Part shown: one piece after another, positions 18,879 through 26,598 of the stretch
Position numbering within the stretch: position 1 is the first letter of the stretch
Layout: every line of letters starts with the position of its first letter
Origin: Gracilimonas tropica DSM 19535
GTDB lineage: Bacteria; Bacteroidota; Rhodothermia; Balneolales; Balneolaceae
DNA: 64,000 nt
Assembly (NCBI RefSeq): GCF_000375425.1
Contig: NZ_AQXG01000009.1
Coordinates: 62,163-126,162 of the forward strand
Direction of reading: 5' to 3'
Position numbers and translations under genes: made by a program
The notes under the pieces: model-generated
Told to the model about the DNA's origin: nothing
The model's input: the letters and a program-made list of their open reading frames with translations, nothing else
Databases searched by the model: none

Positions 18879-19034
18879 TTAAGATATAATGAATCCGATC
18901 ATCAAAGCCGTAGCAATGATCGCGTAATAGAAACGCTTCACATGTTTATCCGGCTTGTGCAAACCCAAGATATTTTTAAAAATATAATGGTCGAATCCTA
19001 ATTTGTAATATTTCTCATATAATTTAGCTCTCAT
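18879..19034 (-). CDS. Small membrane protein (51 residues), unknown
   Basis: The ORF reads MRAKLYEKYYKLGFDHYIF, then a basic middle, then a hydrophobic C-terminal segment (FYYAIIATALMIGFIIS). An unusually strong ribosome site, AGGAGGTG, lies 6 nt upstream of the ATG, which argues for real translation. A basic N-terminus with a C-terminal membrane anchor suggests an inner-membrane-associated small protein. No family is recognised. It converges with the SDR gene (12-nt gap) and follows the secreted 116-residue protein gene on the same strand. Confidence 0.65.
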   Translation of the reverse strand: MRAKLYEKYYKLGFDHYIFKNILGLHKPDKHVKRFYYAIIATALMIGFIIS

Positions 19035-19091
19035 AGTGGCACCTCCTCTTAATTTTGGTGCTTTTTTGACTGTTAATTTGGAAAAGAGCCG

Positions 19092-19442
19092 CTACTTATT
19101 TTTTGCAACTAATTGCTGTTTATCAGCTTTTATCACTTTTCCATCTATAATGGTTTCAACGGTTAACTGTCTGCCTTTCTCATAAGTAGCTTTAGTAACT
19201 ACTTTGTCTTCGTTTTGAGCAAACAATAACCAGGTTCCATGTGGCTTGAATGAGTCTCCTTCTTTCCAATATTGACCTTCTTGCACTACATTTCCATCGT
19301 GATCTAAAAACTGTACGTCAAAGACGTTGCCTTCAACATGCGTTAAAAGGCGCTCATGTTTTTCATTTTTGATGGTTTGCTGTGCAAAAAGTCCGGTCGT
19401 TAAAACCAGTGCAAATAAAATTGTTGAGATAAAAGACTTCAT
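19092..19442 (-). CDS. Small secreted protein of unknown function
   Basis: The start is set at ATG 19442, preceded by GGAGG, giving 116 residues. It has a clear signal peptide (MKSFISTILFALVLTTGLFAQ), then a mature domain of about 95 residues rich in beta-strand patterns (VFDVQFLDHDGNVVQEGQYW, HGTWLLFAQNEDKVVTKATY). The GNVVQEGQYW and TKATYEKG phrases recall MORN-like or WG-type strand repeats, but no family is claimed. It is probably periplasmic. The 98-bp gap upstream holds six 11-bp phased TTAAC repeats, so it is likely under strong control by an OmpR-type regulator such as PhoB/PhoP. Confidence 0.75.
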   Translation of the reverse strand: MKSFISTILFALVLTTGLFAQQTIKNEKHERLLTHVEGNVFDVQFLDHDGNVVQEGQYWKEGDSFKPHGTWLLFAQNEDKVVTKATYEKGRQLTVETIIDGKVIKADKQQLVAKNK

Positions 19443-19466
19443 AATATTCCTCCACATTTGGACTAC

Positions 19467-19532
19467 TCCAATGTTAAGGAATTGTTAACTCAATGTAAAT
19501 GGTTTGTTAACGAAAAGTTAACATTAAGTTAA
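19467..19532 (-). promoter_or_regulatory. Six-fold 11-bp TTAACN6 direct-repeat array (Pho-box-like)
   Basis: On the minus strand, six consecutive 11-bp units begin TTAACT, TTAACT, TTAACA, TTTACA, TTAACA and TTAACA with no interruption. The 11-bp period and the TTAACA core match the direct-repeat layout bound by OmpR/PhoB-family regulators, closest to the Bacillus PhoP box (TTAACA repeated every 11 bp). The array fills the gap upstream of the secreted-protein gene and ends 24 nt before its ATG. The regulator is inferred, not shown. Confidence 0.75.
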
Positions 19533-19540
19533 CATAGGGC

Positions 19541-20395
19541 TCAGGAGAACTGTGAGAGGCGTTTTTCCAGTGCTTTGACCTGCAATGAAAGTTGATAAGC
19601 ATCGTAGGCTGTATATGGAGTTTCCTTATTCATTTGTATCGCCTTTAAAAAAAGTAATGCAGATTTCTCGGCCGATTTAGCTGGATCAAACTGTTGTTTT
19701 TCAAAAAAGAGGTGATTGCCGGAATTTAAACGCCCAATCCGGATACGCTGATCCGGAACATTACAATCGAAGACTTCTTGTTTATTGGAAGATATCCGCT
19801 TGTGTCGATTCTCAGAAGCGCCTGTGTATATGTTAATATCGGCAGTGGAGCCATTATCGAAACGGAGGAAGATATGAACGGCTGTAGGGTGGGTGTCTTC
19901 CAGGATCACTTGCTTAGCTTCAATATGATGAATGCCACTGCTCATCCACTTCATACACAGCCCAAGCTCATCGATCCAAAAATGCCGGAACTCATTGGGT
20001 GAATTTAAAAAATGAGTGTACTGAATTTCTCTTGAAATGCTTAGGTAAGCAGGCCGGTGCATGCGATCCATCATCCATTGTGTAGCCGGAGCTAAGGTTG
20101 GCCAATGTGAGAATTGAACATGCACGCCTGCTTCCCGGGTAGCTTGATAAATTTTCTCCAGCTTTTCAGAGTCTGTAGGCTGTCGGGCAATCAAAAAACA
20201 ATTGAGTCCCTGTCGGATGCCTTCTAAAAGAATATCCAAGTTTTGTTGTGATTCATCTACCACGAAGCATGCATCCAGGTCTTTGAGGTCCTGAATATTG
20301 GCACTCAGTTCGACCTCTTTTACAATATGATGAGGACGTAAATGCCGTTCCCAGGCAACACCGCGTTTTGCATCTCCAATAATACCAACTTTCAT
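19541..20395 (-). CDS. Gfo/Idh/MocA-like oxidoreductase
   Basis: The 284-residue protein has the two-domain layout of this family: a Rossmann-like N-terminal half (MKVGIIGDAKRGVAWERHL; LDACFVVDESQQNLDILLEG) and a C-terminal beta-sheet half (HIEAKQVILEDTHPTAVHIF). The family's EKP motif with its catalytic lysine is replaced by ARQP, and the usual GxGxxG loop is altered. It may therefore be a non-catalytic or divergent member; typical relatives oxidise sugars or inositols with NAD(P). Its partner genes give no pathway clue. The stop codon abuts the 11-bp repeat array. Confidence 0.7.
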   Translation of the reverse strand: MKVGIIGDAKRGVAWERHLRPHHIVKEVELSANIQDLKDLDACFVVDESQQNLDILLEGIRQGLNCFLIARQPTDSEKLEKIYQATREAGVHVQFSHWPTLAPATQWMMDRMHRPAYLSISREIQYTHFLNSPNEFRHFWIDELGLCMKWMSSGIHHIEAKQVILEDTHPTAVHIFLRFDNGSTADINIYTGASENRHKRISSNKQEVFDCNVPDQRIRIGRLNSGNHLFFEKQQFDPAKSAEKSALLFLKAIQMNKETPYTAYDAYQLSLQVKALEKRLSQFS

Positions 20396-20458
20396 AAGCT
20401 ATCCATGATTCGTTGGCGCTCAAGATGCTAAGCCGGCAGGACTTTTACAAGGGAGGGC

Positions 20459-20641
20459 TTAATCCGGCATGACGATAGCAAGAATGAAATAGGCCAAAAC
20501 TGCGGTTCCAAAACTGGAGACCAAAAGTACGGCAAAAATAATTCGAACGATGGTAGCGTCCCATCCAAGGTATTCTGCAAAGCCGCCACAAACGCCTGCA
20601 AGCATTTTGTCGGTGCGAGATTTTCTGAGTTTAGCTGGCAT
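20459..20641 (-). CDS. PspC-domain membrane protein
   Basis: The 60-residue protein is a compact PspC domain (PF04024): KMLAGVCGGFAEYLGWDATIVRIIFAVLLV followed by a second hydrophobic stretch (AVLAYFILAIVMPD). PspC-domain proteins sit in the inner membrane and sense envelope stress or regulate partner proteins. Here it is a stand-alone minimal domain, complete in length for that class. An overlapping longer frame is a shadow. Confidence 0.88.
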   Translation of the reverse strand: MPAKLRKSRTDKMLAGVCGGFAEYLGWDATIVRIIFAVLLVSSFGTAVLAYFILAIVMPD

Positions 20642-20717
20642 GATGATAGACTTTTTAGATTATAATCTAACCTCTGATTACGCCAGTTAAAAAAAGAAGT
20701 TGCAAAAAAGTTCAAAT

Positions 20718-20745
20718 AAAAAAAGCGGAGTAGTTAGCTCCGCTT
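20718..20745 (-). terminator. Rho-independent terminator of the BlaI/M56 unit
   Basis: An 8-bp perfect stem (AAGCGGAG with CTCCGCTT, loop 7 nt) is followed on the minus strand by a run of seven T. It lies 25 nt after the M56 gene stop codon. Confidence 0.88.
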
Positions 20746-20769
20746 GAAAATACTATCAAAAAGTACTTT

Positions 20770-22779
20770 TTATAAACCCACCTTCAGTTTTTCGGGTTCA
20801 TATCCCACGTAGCTAACTTCTACATCATGAGATTTACTATCCAAATTCCTAATAGTAAACTTGCCGTTAGCATCGGTTACAGCTCCACGATTTGAACCGG
20901 TAATGACTACATTAGCACCGGAAAGTGGTTCTCCATCTTCATTTGTAACAATGCCGACTATTTCTCCATCCTCTGCTTTGGTCAGGTTAACTAAGATCGA
21001 CTGAGGAACCGGACCATATGGTTGTGAACTGGAAAAATCCGAGTCTTCGAGTCTGAAATTTATGCTCAATGCATATCGTACTCTTACAGCTTTTCCGCGC
21101 TGCATTCCGGGTTTAAATTTCGCTTCTCTTACAACTCTCAGGGCTTCTTCATCTGCACCACCACCAATACCTCGAACGACTTTAGCATTTTCTACATCCC
21201 CGTTTTCGTTCACAATGAACTGAACTGTAACTCGGCCTTCAATACCCGCACGTCGAGCCATTTCCGGATATTCTACTTTGCTTTGAAGGGCTGCCATACC
21301 ACCGATTAGTTGAGGCATTTCTTCCACGACTACAAAATAATCTCCCAGATCTTCACCAGAGTCTTTCTTAGGTGGGGACGGAGGAGGTGGTGCTAAAGAT
21401 GCAGTAGCATCTGGATGTGTGAGAATAAAAGATGATTCATCGCCGGTAGTGTTTATATGACTCACCCAAACAGGCGCTTTGTTGGTACCTGAAATAATCT
21501 CATTATTGGCCGTTAGCTCTATATCTAACTCTTTAATTTTAAATGTAATTTTATTTCCATCAATTTTTCCTGCTTTAATCCCTCCTTCAAATTTTCGAGG
21601 TGCAACTTTAAACATCCCGTATCTACCTGCTATTATATTTAAAGCACCTAACCCATTTACTTTTATTTGTCCTACATCTTTGAGGTCAAGTTCTATACCA
21701 TTAATATTTAGGGATGGATCTTCAAGACTTATTTCTGAACTTTCCAGCTCCTCATATGAAATCATTTCTGGCCCTCTCAAATCTGAGCAGGCAATAGGTA
21801 GTGTAATTCCTACTATCATTAGCATCAAAAAGGCGATGCTTTGACGGAAGGATGCTTTGTGTAATTTGTGATATTTCATGGTTTTGATCCGTTTCTTTAA
21901 GGTTGACGTCTTCACTGCCATGCTTACTGACAACCGTCCCGCACCACTTTGTAATGGAACTAATTCATACAATAGATTAGCGTAGGATTTTATGGAGAAA
22001 TCGGATCTGGATAGCACTTCCTGGTCACAGGAAATTTCCCGATAGGTGTCGATCTCCTGGTTTCCATACCATATAAGTGGATGAAACCAAAAGAGCGATT
22101 CGATCATGGACAAGGCCAGTTGCAGCAGGTAATCCCCCCTTTTGATATGGGTGAGTTCGTGCTGCAAGGCCATCTCCATTTTTTCCGGTTCATGCTGTAG
22201 TATTTTAGGAAGGACAATCACCGGCTGTTTCCATCCAAATGTAAATGGAACCAGCGGATGATCGTGAAAGGCCAGCTTTACTTTTCTAACTTTGTTAAGG
22301 TCACTCGAAATTACATCCTGAAGTGTAGTAATATTCAAATTCTTATACAATGATTTCAACGCAAGGTAACTGCTGATAAGCCGAGCCAGCATTAACAGCG
22401 AAATCAAGGCAATTAGTATGGTTCCTGCACCAATTAATAAAGAGGGTTCAAGCCAGTTGATGGAGACCTCAGCCGAAGAATTGCCGGCTGATGGTACTAA
22501 CTCAATAGGATTTTGAACCACAATAAAAGCAGTTTCAATGTTAGACTCTGCAAACCAGGCGGGAATGCGGTTCATCAATGACGCTACACCAATGCCAAAA
22601 GGAAGTGAAAGCAAAGCTGCAGTGCGTAAATGATAATGAAAGAGTGGGTTTAACTTTTCCTGCGTCCGTAAAAAAAGGAAAGCAAGTCCACAGCAGATCG
22701 TCCAGATACCAAGCGGAAACCACAGGGCATCCAGACTGAAACTCCCAATTTCTTTAAGGTAGTAAATGAGCTCTATCAT
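20770..22779 (-). CDS. M56 (BlaR1-like) metallopeptidase with TonB and carboxypeptidase-regulatory domains
   Basis: The 669-residue membrane protein has four N-terminal membrane segments enclosing an M56 zinc peptidase with HELTHIKRGD near residue 210, and another segment near 320 (FLMLMIVGITLPIA). The C-terminal half is periplasmic: a linker, a TonB C-terminal domain (YPEMARRAGIEGRVTVQFIV to VRVRYALSINF) and a CarboxypepD_reg-like domain (GIVTNEDGEPLSGANVVITG to YVGYEP). It starts at ATG 22779, overlapping the repressor stop codon (TGATG). By analogy with BlaR1 it should sense an envelope signal and cleave the BlaI-type repressor, but here the sensor domain is TonB-like rather than penicillin-binding. 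Confidence 0.9.
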   Translation of the reverse strand: MIELIYYLKEIGSFSLDALWFPLGIWTICCGLAFLFLRTQEKLNPLFHYHLRTAALLSLPFGIGVASLMNRIPAWFAESNIETAFIVVQNPIELVPSAGNSSAEVSINWLEPSLLIGAGTILIALISLLMLARLISSYLALKSLYKNLNITTLQDVISSDLNKVRKVKLAFHDHPLVPFTFGWKQPVIVLPKILQHEPEKMEMALQHELTHIKRGDYLLQLALSMIESLFWFHPLIWYGNQEIDTYREISCDQEVLSRSDFSIKSYANLLYELVPLQSGAGRLSVSMAVKTSTLKKRIKTMKYHKLHKASFRQSIAFLMLMIVGITLPIACSDLRGPEMISYEELESSEISLEDPSLNINGIELDLKDVGQIKVNGLGALNIIAGRYGMFKVAPRKFEGGIKAGKIDGNKITFKIKELDIELTANNEIISGTNKAPVWVSHINTTGDESSFILTHPDATASLAPPPPSPPKKDSGEDLGDYFVVVEEMPQLIGGMAALQSKVEYPEMARRAGIEGRVTVQFIVNENGDVENAKVVRGIGGGADEEALRVVREAKFKPGMQRGKAVRVRYALSINFRLEDSDFSSSQPYGPVPQSILVNLTKAEDGEIVGIVTNEDGEPLSGANVVITGSNRGAVTDANGKFTIRNLDSKSHDVEVSYVGYEPEKLKVGL

Positions 22780-23159
22780 CACTTCTCCTCCATGTCATCG
22801 ATCATGTCCTTGAGTTCTTTGAGCTCCTTCTCGCTGATATTCTCTCCCTTGACCAGCGTTTGTACCAATGCCGAGGTCGATCCTTTGAAAACTTTATCTA
22901 TCATACCTGAAACCAGGCTCGATTGTACTTCTTGAGGATCTTTGCGGGCACTGTACACATACGTGTTTCCGTCTTTACGATACTTCAAATATCCTTTGTC
23001 ATTTAAATTCTTCATGATGGTCATAACCGTGGTGTAAGCCACTTTACGCTCCTTCAAAATGCGCTCTTTAACCTGAGCTACCGTTGCTTCGCCCAATTCC
23101 CACACATGGTGCAGGATTTCCATTTCCGATTCTCCAAGGGGTGTCAGTGATTTTCGCAT
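22779..23159 (-). CDS. BlaI/MecI/CopY-family transcriptional repressor
   Basis: The 126-residue protein is a winged-helix repressor of the Penicillinase_R family: LTPLGESEMEILHHVWELGEATV, KVAYTTVMTIMKNLNDKGYL (recognition helix and wing), then a C-terminal dimerisation helix region that is the usual cleavage target of the partner peptidase. It is translationally coupled to the M56 gene. A dyad identical in half-sites to the MecI operator lies 22 nt upstream of its start, so autorepression is likely. Confidence 0.93.
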   Translation of the reverse strand: MRKSLTPLGESEMEILHHVWELGEATVAQVKERILKERKVAYTTVMTIMKNLNDKGYLKYRKDGNTYVYSARKDPQEVQSSLVSGMIDKVFKGSTSALVQTLVKGENISEKELKELKDMIDDMEEK

Positions 23160-23180
23160 AGCAGTATCTGAATTAGTTAG

Positions 23181-23196
23181 TACTAATATAATAGTA
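23181..23196. promoter_or_regulatory. BlaI/MecI-type operator dyad
   Basis: TACTA-N6-TAGTA is the same half-site and spacing as the known mec operator (TACTACATATGTAGTA). It is located just upstream of the BlaI-family gene, where it would block transcription of the blaI-M56 pair. Confidence 0.7.
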
Positions 23197-23343
23197 ATAG
23201 ATCAAAATGCAATAAAAAAATTATTGAATCAAAGATGTGAATTCTGATTGATACTTACTAAGCAAGCCATTTGATTCTAATAGCTCTTTATATCAAATAC
23301 AGCTTAGGGCTGTTCTATTTTTGGTTGATATTCTTGAAATCAC

Positions 23344-23580
23344 CTATTCCGTATTTTGAATATGTGATTCTACCAGCTTTTGAATGTTTTTTGGAGTGCG
23401 AAATTCATCAAGATCTAAAGTTTCCGGGGCCAAAGTAATCCCAAAAGTCTGTTCCAGGTTTACTATTAAATGTATAATGGATAATGAATCGAGGTAACCG
23501 GCTTCAATAAGATCATCATCCGGGCGTATGTCTTCAATTAGCAGGGTGTTTTTAATTAGTTCAATGATGATTAAGGTCAT
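23344..23580 (-). CDS. Acyl/peptidyl carrier protein
   Basis: The 78-residue protein is a carrier of the ACP/DltC type, with the phosphopantetheine attachment Ser32 in AGYLDSLSIIHLIVNLEQTF. It would carry an amino acid or acyl group as a thioester after modification by a phosphopantetheinyl transferase (not in this window). The adenylation enzyme gene lies 25 nt upstream in the same operon, so the two form a stand-alone loading module. DltC-like and NRPS-like roles cannot be separated from sequence alone; no dltB or dltD is nearby. Confidence 0.88.
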   Translation of the reverse strand: MTLIIIELIKNTLLIEDIRPDDDLIEAGYLDSLSIIHLIVNLEQTFGITLAPETLDLDEFRTPKNIQKLVESHIQNTE

Positions 23581-23605
23581 AAGGTAGATCAGTTGTGATG
23601 TGATG

Positions 23606-25228
23606 TTAATGTGAAACCGGATCGGGATGATTTATCTTCAGGGACATATTCTTTTCTGAAAATTGATCTGATATGAATTTTCGATCTATTTTTCCATTAC
23701 TGTTTCGGGGCAGTATGGCATACGTTTGCCAGAATTGAGGAATCATGTATGCAGGTATTTTTGCTTCCAACCTTGATTTCAATGAAGCAGGGGAGATGTT
23801 CGTTTTTCCCGGAACGTAAGCACATCCTATAAGTACCCCTTCAAATTGATCTTTTTGAACCGGAACTACCGCCCAATCGGCGAGTAAGTGAAGCTCTTTC
23901 AAGGCTTGCTCGATCTCTCCAAGTTCAATTCTATAACCTCTGCTCTTGATCTGATGATCAGCCCGGCCATGGAAATAAAAATTCAAGTCTTTACCCAGTA
24001 CAGCCCGGTCTCCGGTTTTATACAGGCGGATCCTCGAACCCTCGCCACTGTCCCACATGATAAAAGCTTGTTTAGTATTGCCTTCATCCTGCCAATAACC
24101 GGGACTGAGTCCCAAGCCGGAAATATATAAGTCGCCAATTTCCCCTATGGGCACTTGTTCCATACGATCATTGAGTACCCACAACTTTTCTCCTGAACAG
24201 GCCCTGCCAATGGGTACATCATCATCTGCTGCGGGAACTTGAAATACCGTATGATAACTGCTTGCTATGGTAGCCTCCGTTGGACCATACAAGTTGGTAA
24301 ATTGAGCATTGGTAATTTTCTTCATCCAGTATCGCAAAGACTGAACCGGGAACACCTCTCCGCTGCAAAGAATCCGTTTAAGAAATGGGAAGCCCCGGTC
24401 AGGTACGGCATCGAAATGAGCCAGATAACTTAAAACAGAAGGAATGGAGCACCATTGAGTAAGCCTGTTTTCGTGAATAAAATGAACCAGCTCCATGGGT
24501 TGAGCAGACATTTCGGGGGGAACCGGGAATACACGGGCTCCTACAGAAAACGCACCGTAGATATCGAAAGTGGAAAGATCAAAATGAAGTGGTGAGTGAC
24601 ATGAAACGCGGTCATCTTCATTCATTTCAAAGTAATGTTTCGCCCAATCAATAAACGAGGTAACATTTTGATGCGTGGTTACAACACCTTTTGGTTTCCC
24701 CGCAGACCCGGAAGTGAAGAGGATGTAAGCCGGGGAATTCGGATCCCTAACAACAGCATGAGGGAAATCAGGCTCATTATGAATATCATCAAACCGGAAA
24801 ACCGGATCCTGCACATATTCTTCAGGATGATCAATATCCCACCAAATAAATGGGATGTTTGTCTGTTGAGCTGGTCTTTTCAAAGCATATAAAAGCCTTT
24901 CGGAAGCAGCATCAACAAAAAGAAACCGGGGGTCGGCTTTTCTTACCATCTTATCCAATCGCTCCGCCGGATTCTGGATATCAAGCGGCACATAGACACC
25001 ACCTGCTTTGCTTATACCATGCATCGCAATGATGGTGCGCGGTGCTTTACCAAGCAACAATGCCACACGATCACCGGGTTTAAGGCCATTTTGAAGCAGT
25101 AATTCAGCAAGCTGATTGCTTTGTGTTTCCAGTTTCCAATAGGTGAGATGCTCATTTTGCAGTGAAACAGCAACTTTGTCCGGGTAGATACCGGCTCGGT
25201 GTCGGGCATAGTCATAGATCATTTTCAT
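23606..25228 (-). CDS. Stand-alone amino-acid adenylation enzyme (NRPS A-domain/DltA type)
   Basis: The 540-residue enzyme has the complete A-domain core: LFTSGSAGKPKGVVTTHQNV (A3), HFDLSTFDIYG (A4, with the Asp that binds the amino group of the amino acid), NLYGPTEATI (A5), YKTGDRAV (A7), GRADHQIKSRGYRIELGEIE (A8) and LPRNSNGKIDRKF with the A10 Lys. It activates an amino acid as the adenylate and loads it on the carrier protein encoded next to it. Its ATG overlaps the flavin monooxygenase stop by 4 nt. The side-chain specificity was not determined. There is no condensation or thioesterase domain. Confidence 0.88.
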   Translation of the reverse strand: MKMIYDYARHRAGIYPDKVAVSLQNEHLTYWKLETQSNQLAELLLQNGLKPGDRVALLLGKAPRTIIAMHGISKAGGVYVPLDIQNPAERLDKMVRKADPRFLFVDAASERLLYALKRPAQQTNIPFIWWDIDHPEEYVQDPVFRFDDIHNEPDFPHAVVRDPNSPAYILFTSGSAGKPKGVVTTHQNVTSFIDWAKHYFEMNEDDRVSCHSPLHFDLSTFDIYGAFSVGARVFPVPPEMSAQPMELVHFIHENRLTQWCSIPSVLSYLAHFDAVPDRGFPFLKRILCSGEVFPVQSLRYWMKKITNAQFTNLYGPTEATIASSYHTVFQVPAADDDVPIGRACSGEKLWVLNDRMEQVPIGEIGDLYISGLGLSPGYWQDEGNTKQAFIMWDSGEGSRIRLYKTGDRAVLGKDLNFYFHGRADHQIKSRGYRIELGEIEQALKELHLLADWAVVPVQKDQFEGVLIGCAYVPGKTNISPASLKSRLEAKIPAYMIPQFWQTYAILPRNSNGKIDRKFISDQFSEKNMSLKINHPDPVSH

Positions 25229-26232
25229 GGCAATATCAGTTTTTCGGCGATTTCAAAAGTTTGCAGGGTGTGAATTAATTCCTGGTTTGTAACAGGAATA
25301 TCGAGGATGCAGGTATCGCAGCCTGAGCTGAGGTATCGGCTAAGTTCCACGCTTACTTCTTCGTAATTCCCAACCAAATAAGGACAGAGCGTATGATTAT
25401 GTTCAAAAGGTTCCAGCCAGTACACCGACTCTTTTCTCTCGTTCTGTTCGCTTTTTCCTGAATAACTTTTATTAGTGTAAAACCCGGAGAATTTCACATC
25501 CAGGTGATGCATCATGGTTCCATCAGGGGTAACAGGAAAACGGCTCCGCGCTTCTTTCAAGGCATCGTCATGGTTATTTCTCGCAATTATACCAATGCGT
25601 ATTGCCACCGATGGCGTGCTATCGTTATGCCGTGTTTTCCAGGTATGATAGGGTTCGGGGTTTTCAATCAATTTTGCGTGAAGACTCTCCGCAGCTTTCC
25701 TGGCAGCATTGGACGAGCCTGATAAAAAATATTGGGGTTGGAGAGCATCAGGGATAGATGGCCTTAGTCTCAGATTCTTGATCTTGTAGAAATCACCCTT
25801 AAAACTAACCGGTTCATCCGAACGCAGTAATTCTTGCGTGATCAAGGTGTATTCTGCCAGTCGGTCAAAGCGTCGGTCGTGCTCCGTATGCTCATTCAAA
25901 GCAATAAGGTCGTTACTGAACCCTCCGGCTACCAGGTGTAAAGCAACCTTCCGTTTATACAAAAGAGCGAGGCTCGAAATTTTTTTTGCTGCCATATAAG
26001 GATGCATATAGGCGGGCTGCAGGGAAATGATAGGAAGCAGGACTTTCGTTTCTGCTAAAACAAATCCAGCAATGGTCCAGGGATCAGCCAGCCGGTTATC
26101 ACTAAAAATAAAAATGCCTTTATAGCCATGATCTTCACTTAGGCGGGCGATATTTCGAATGTTTTGTGCAAAGGTTTCTCTGTGATGTTTTATGGATTGC
26201 GGGATGGTTGTGAAAAGATCCGTATTCGGCAT
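25225..26232 (-). CDS. Luciferase-like (LLM) flavin-dependent monooxygenase
   Basis: The 335-residue protein is a TIM-barrel LLM enzyme of the SsuD/luciferase superfamily: YKGIFIFSDNRLADPWTIAG, ISLQPAYMHPYMAAKKISSL, VALHLVAGGFSNDL, HDRRFDRLAEY and a C-terminal LEPFEHNHTLCPYLVGNYEE. LLM enzymes of the MupA/Atu3671 type act on carrier-bound substrates in NRPS/PKS pathways, which fits here because its stop codon overlaps the adenylation gene start. It should use reduced FMN and O2. A sigma-54-type promoter lies about 75 nt upstream. Confidence 0.83.
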   Translation of the reverse strand: MPNTDLFTTIPQSIKHHRETFAQNIRNIARLSEDHGYKGIFIFSDNRLADPWTIAGFVLAETKVLLPIISLQPAYMHPYMAAKKISSLALLYKRKVALHLVAGGFSNDLIALNEHTEHDRRFDRLAEYTLITQELLRSDEPVSFKGDFYKIKNLRLRPSIPDALQPQYFLSGSSNAARKAAESLHAKLIENPEPYHTWKTRHNDSTPSVAIRIGIIARNNHDDALKEARSRFPVTPDGTMMHHLDVKFSGFYTNKSYSGKSEQNERKESVYWLEPFEHNHTLCPYLVGNYEEVSVELSRYLSSGCDTCILDIPVTNQELIHTLQTFEIAEKLILP

Positions 26233-26305
26233 GTTTCTAACTACCTCTTCTTAGTTAGCTCGTTATAGATCACATAAATGCTTTAACCTCTGACTGAAAT
26301 CAAAT

Positions 26306-26322
26306 TGCAATTGTGATGCCAA
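26306..26322 (-). promoter_or_regulatory. Sigma-54 (-24/-12) promoter for LLM-A-ACP operon
   Basis: On the minus strand the sequence is TTGGCATCACAATTGCA, with GG and GC separated by exactly 10 nt as in the consensus TGGCACRNNNNTTGCW. The predicted start site is near 26295, about 63 nt before the monooxygenase ATG. Confidence 0.7.
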
Positions 26323-26364
26323 AAGAGAAGCCTTTATTTAAAAACAGCTATTCAGTATCCGAAT

Positions 26365-26378
26365 GGGGATAATCCTCC
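26365..26378. promoter_or_regulatory. Possible activator-binding (enhancer) dyad
   Basis: GGGGATAATCCTCC lies about 45 nt upstream of the -24 box of the leftward sigma-54 promoter. A similar sequence, GGGACTATCCTCCC, lies about 70 nt upstream of the sigma-54 promoter at 43554. Both are followed by AAAA. The shared core suggests a common upstream activating site; this is inference from two examples. Confidence 0.3.
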
Positions 26379-26522
26379 AAAAGCAGAATGCTGAAACTGG
26401 TAAAAGGTGTAACTTTATTACACACAGCATGGGCAAGAATTATGCAAAACCTTTCTACCTACCAATAACTTAGCGTCTGGTTATTTTGTATAACATTCTG
26501 ATATTTATAGAGCTTAGATAGT

Positions 26523-26539
26523 TTGGCTTAAATTTTGAT
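26523..26539 (+). promoter_or_regulatory. Weak sigma-54-like promoter before formyltransferase
   Basis: TTGGCTTAAATTTTGAT has the -24 GG and correct spacing, but the -12 element is GA instead of GC. The predicted start lies near 26550, about 50 nt before the formyltransferase ATG. Confidence 0.35.
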
Positions 26540-26598
26540 AAACTAACTTATCATAGAAGCCAACACGTAGCCGGAGGGTTACTGCTAAATTCGGGACG

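Larger units (their letters stand above)
26233..26598. other. Divergent intergenic region, monooxygenase / formyltransferase
   Basis: This 366-bp gap has no coding potential. It holds a good leftward sigma-54-type promoter (26306-26322), a weaker rightward one (26523-26539), and a dyad GGGGATAATCCTCC (26365-26378) in a typical enhancer position. It is A/T-rich elsewhere. Confidence 0.6.
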
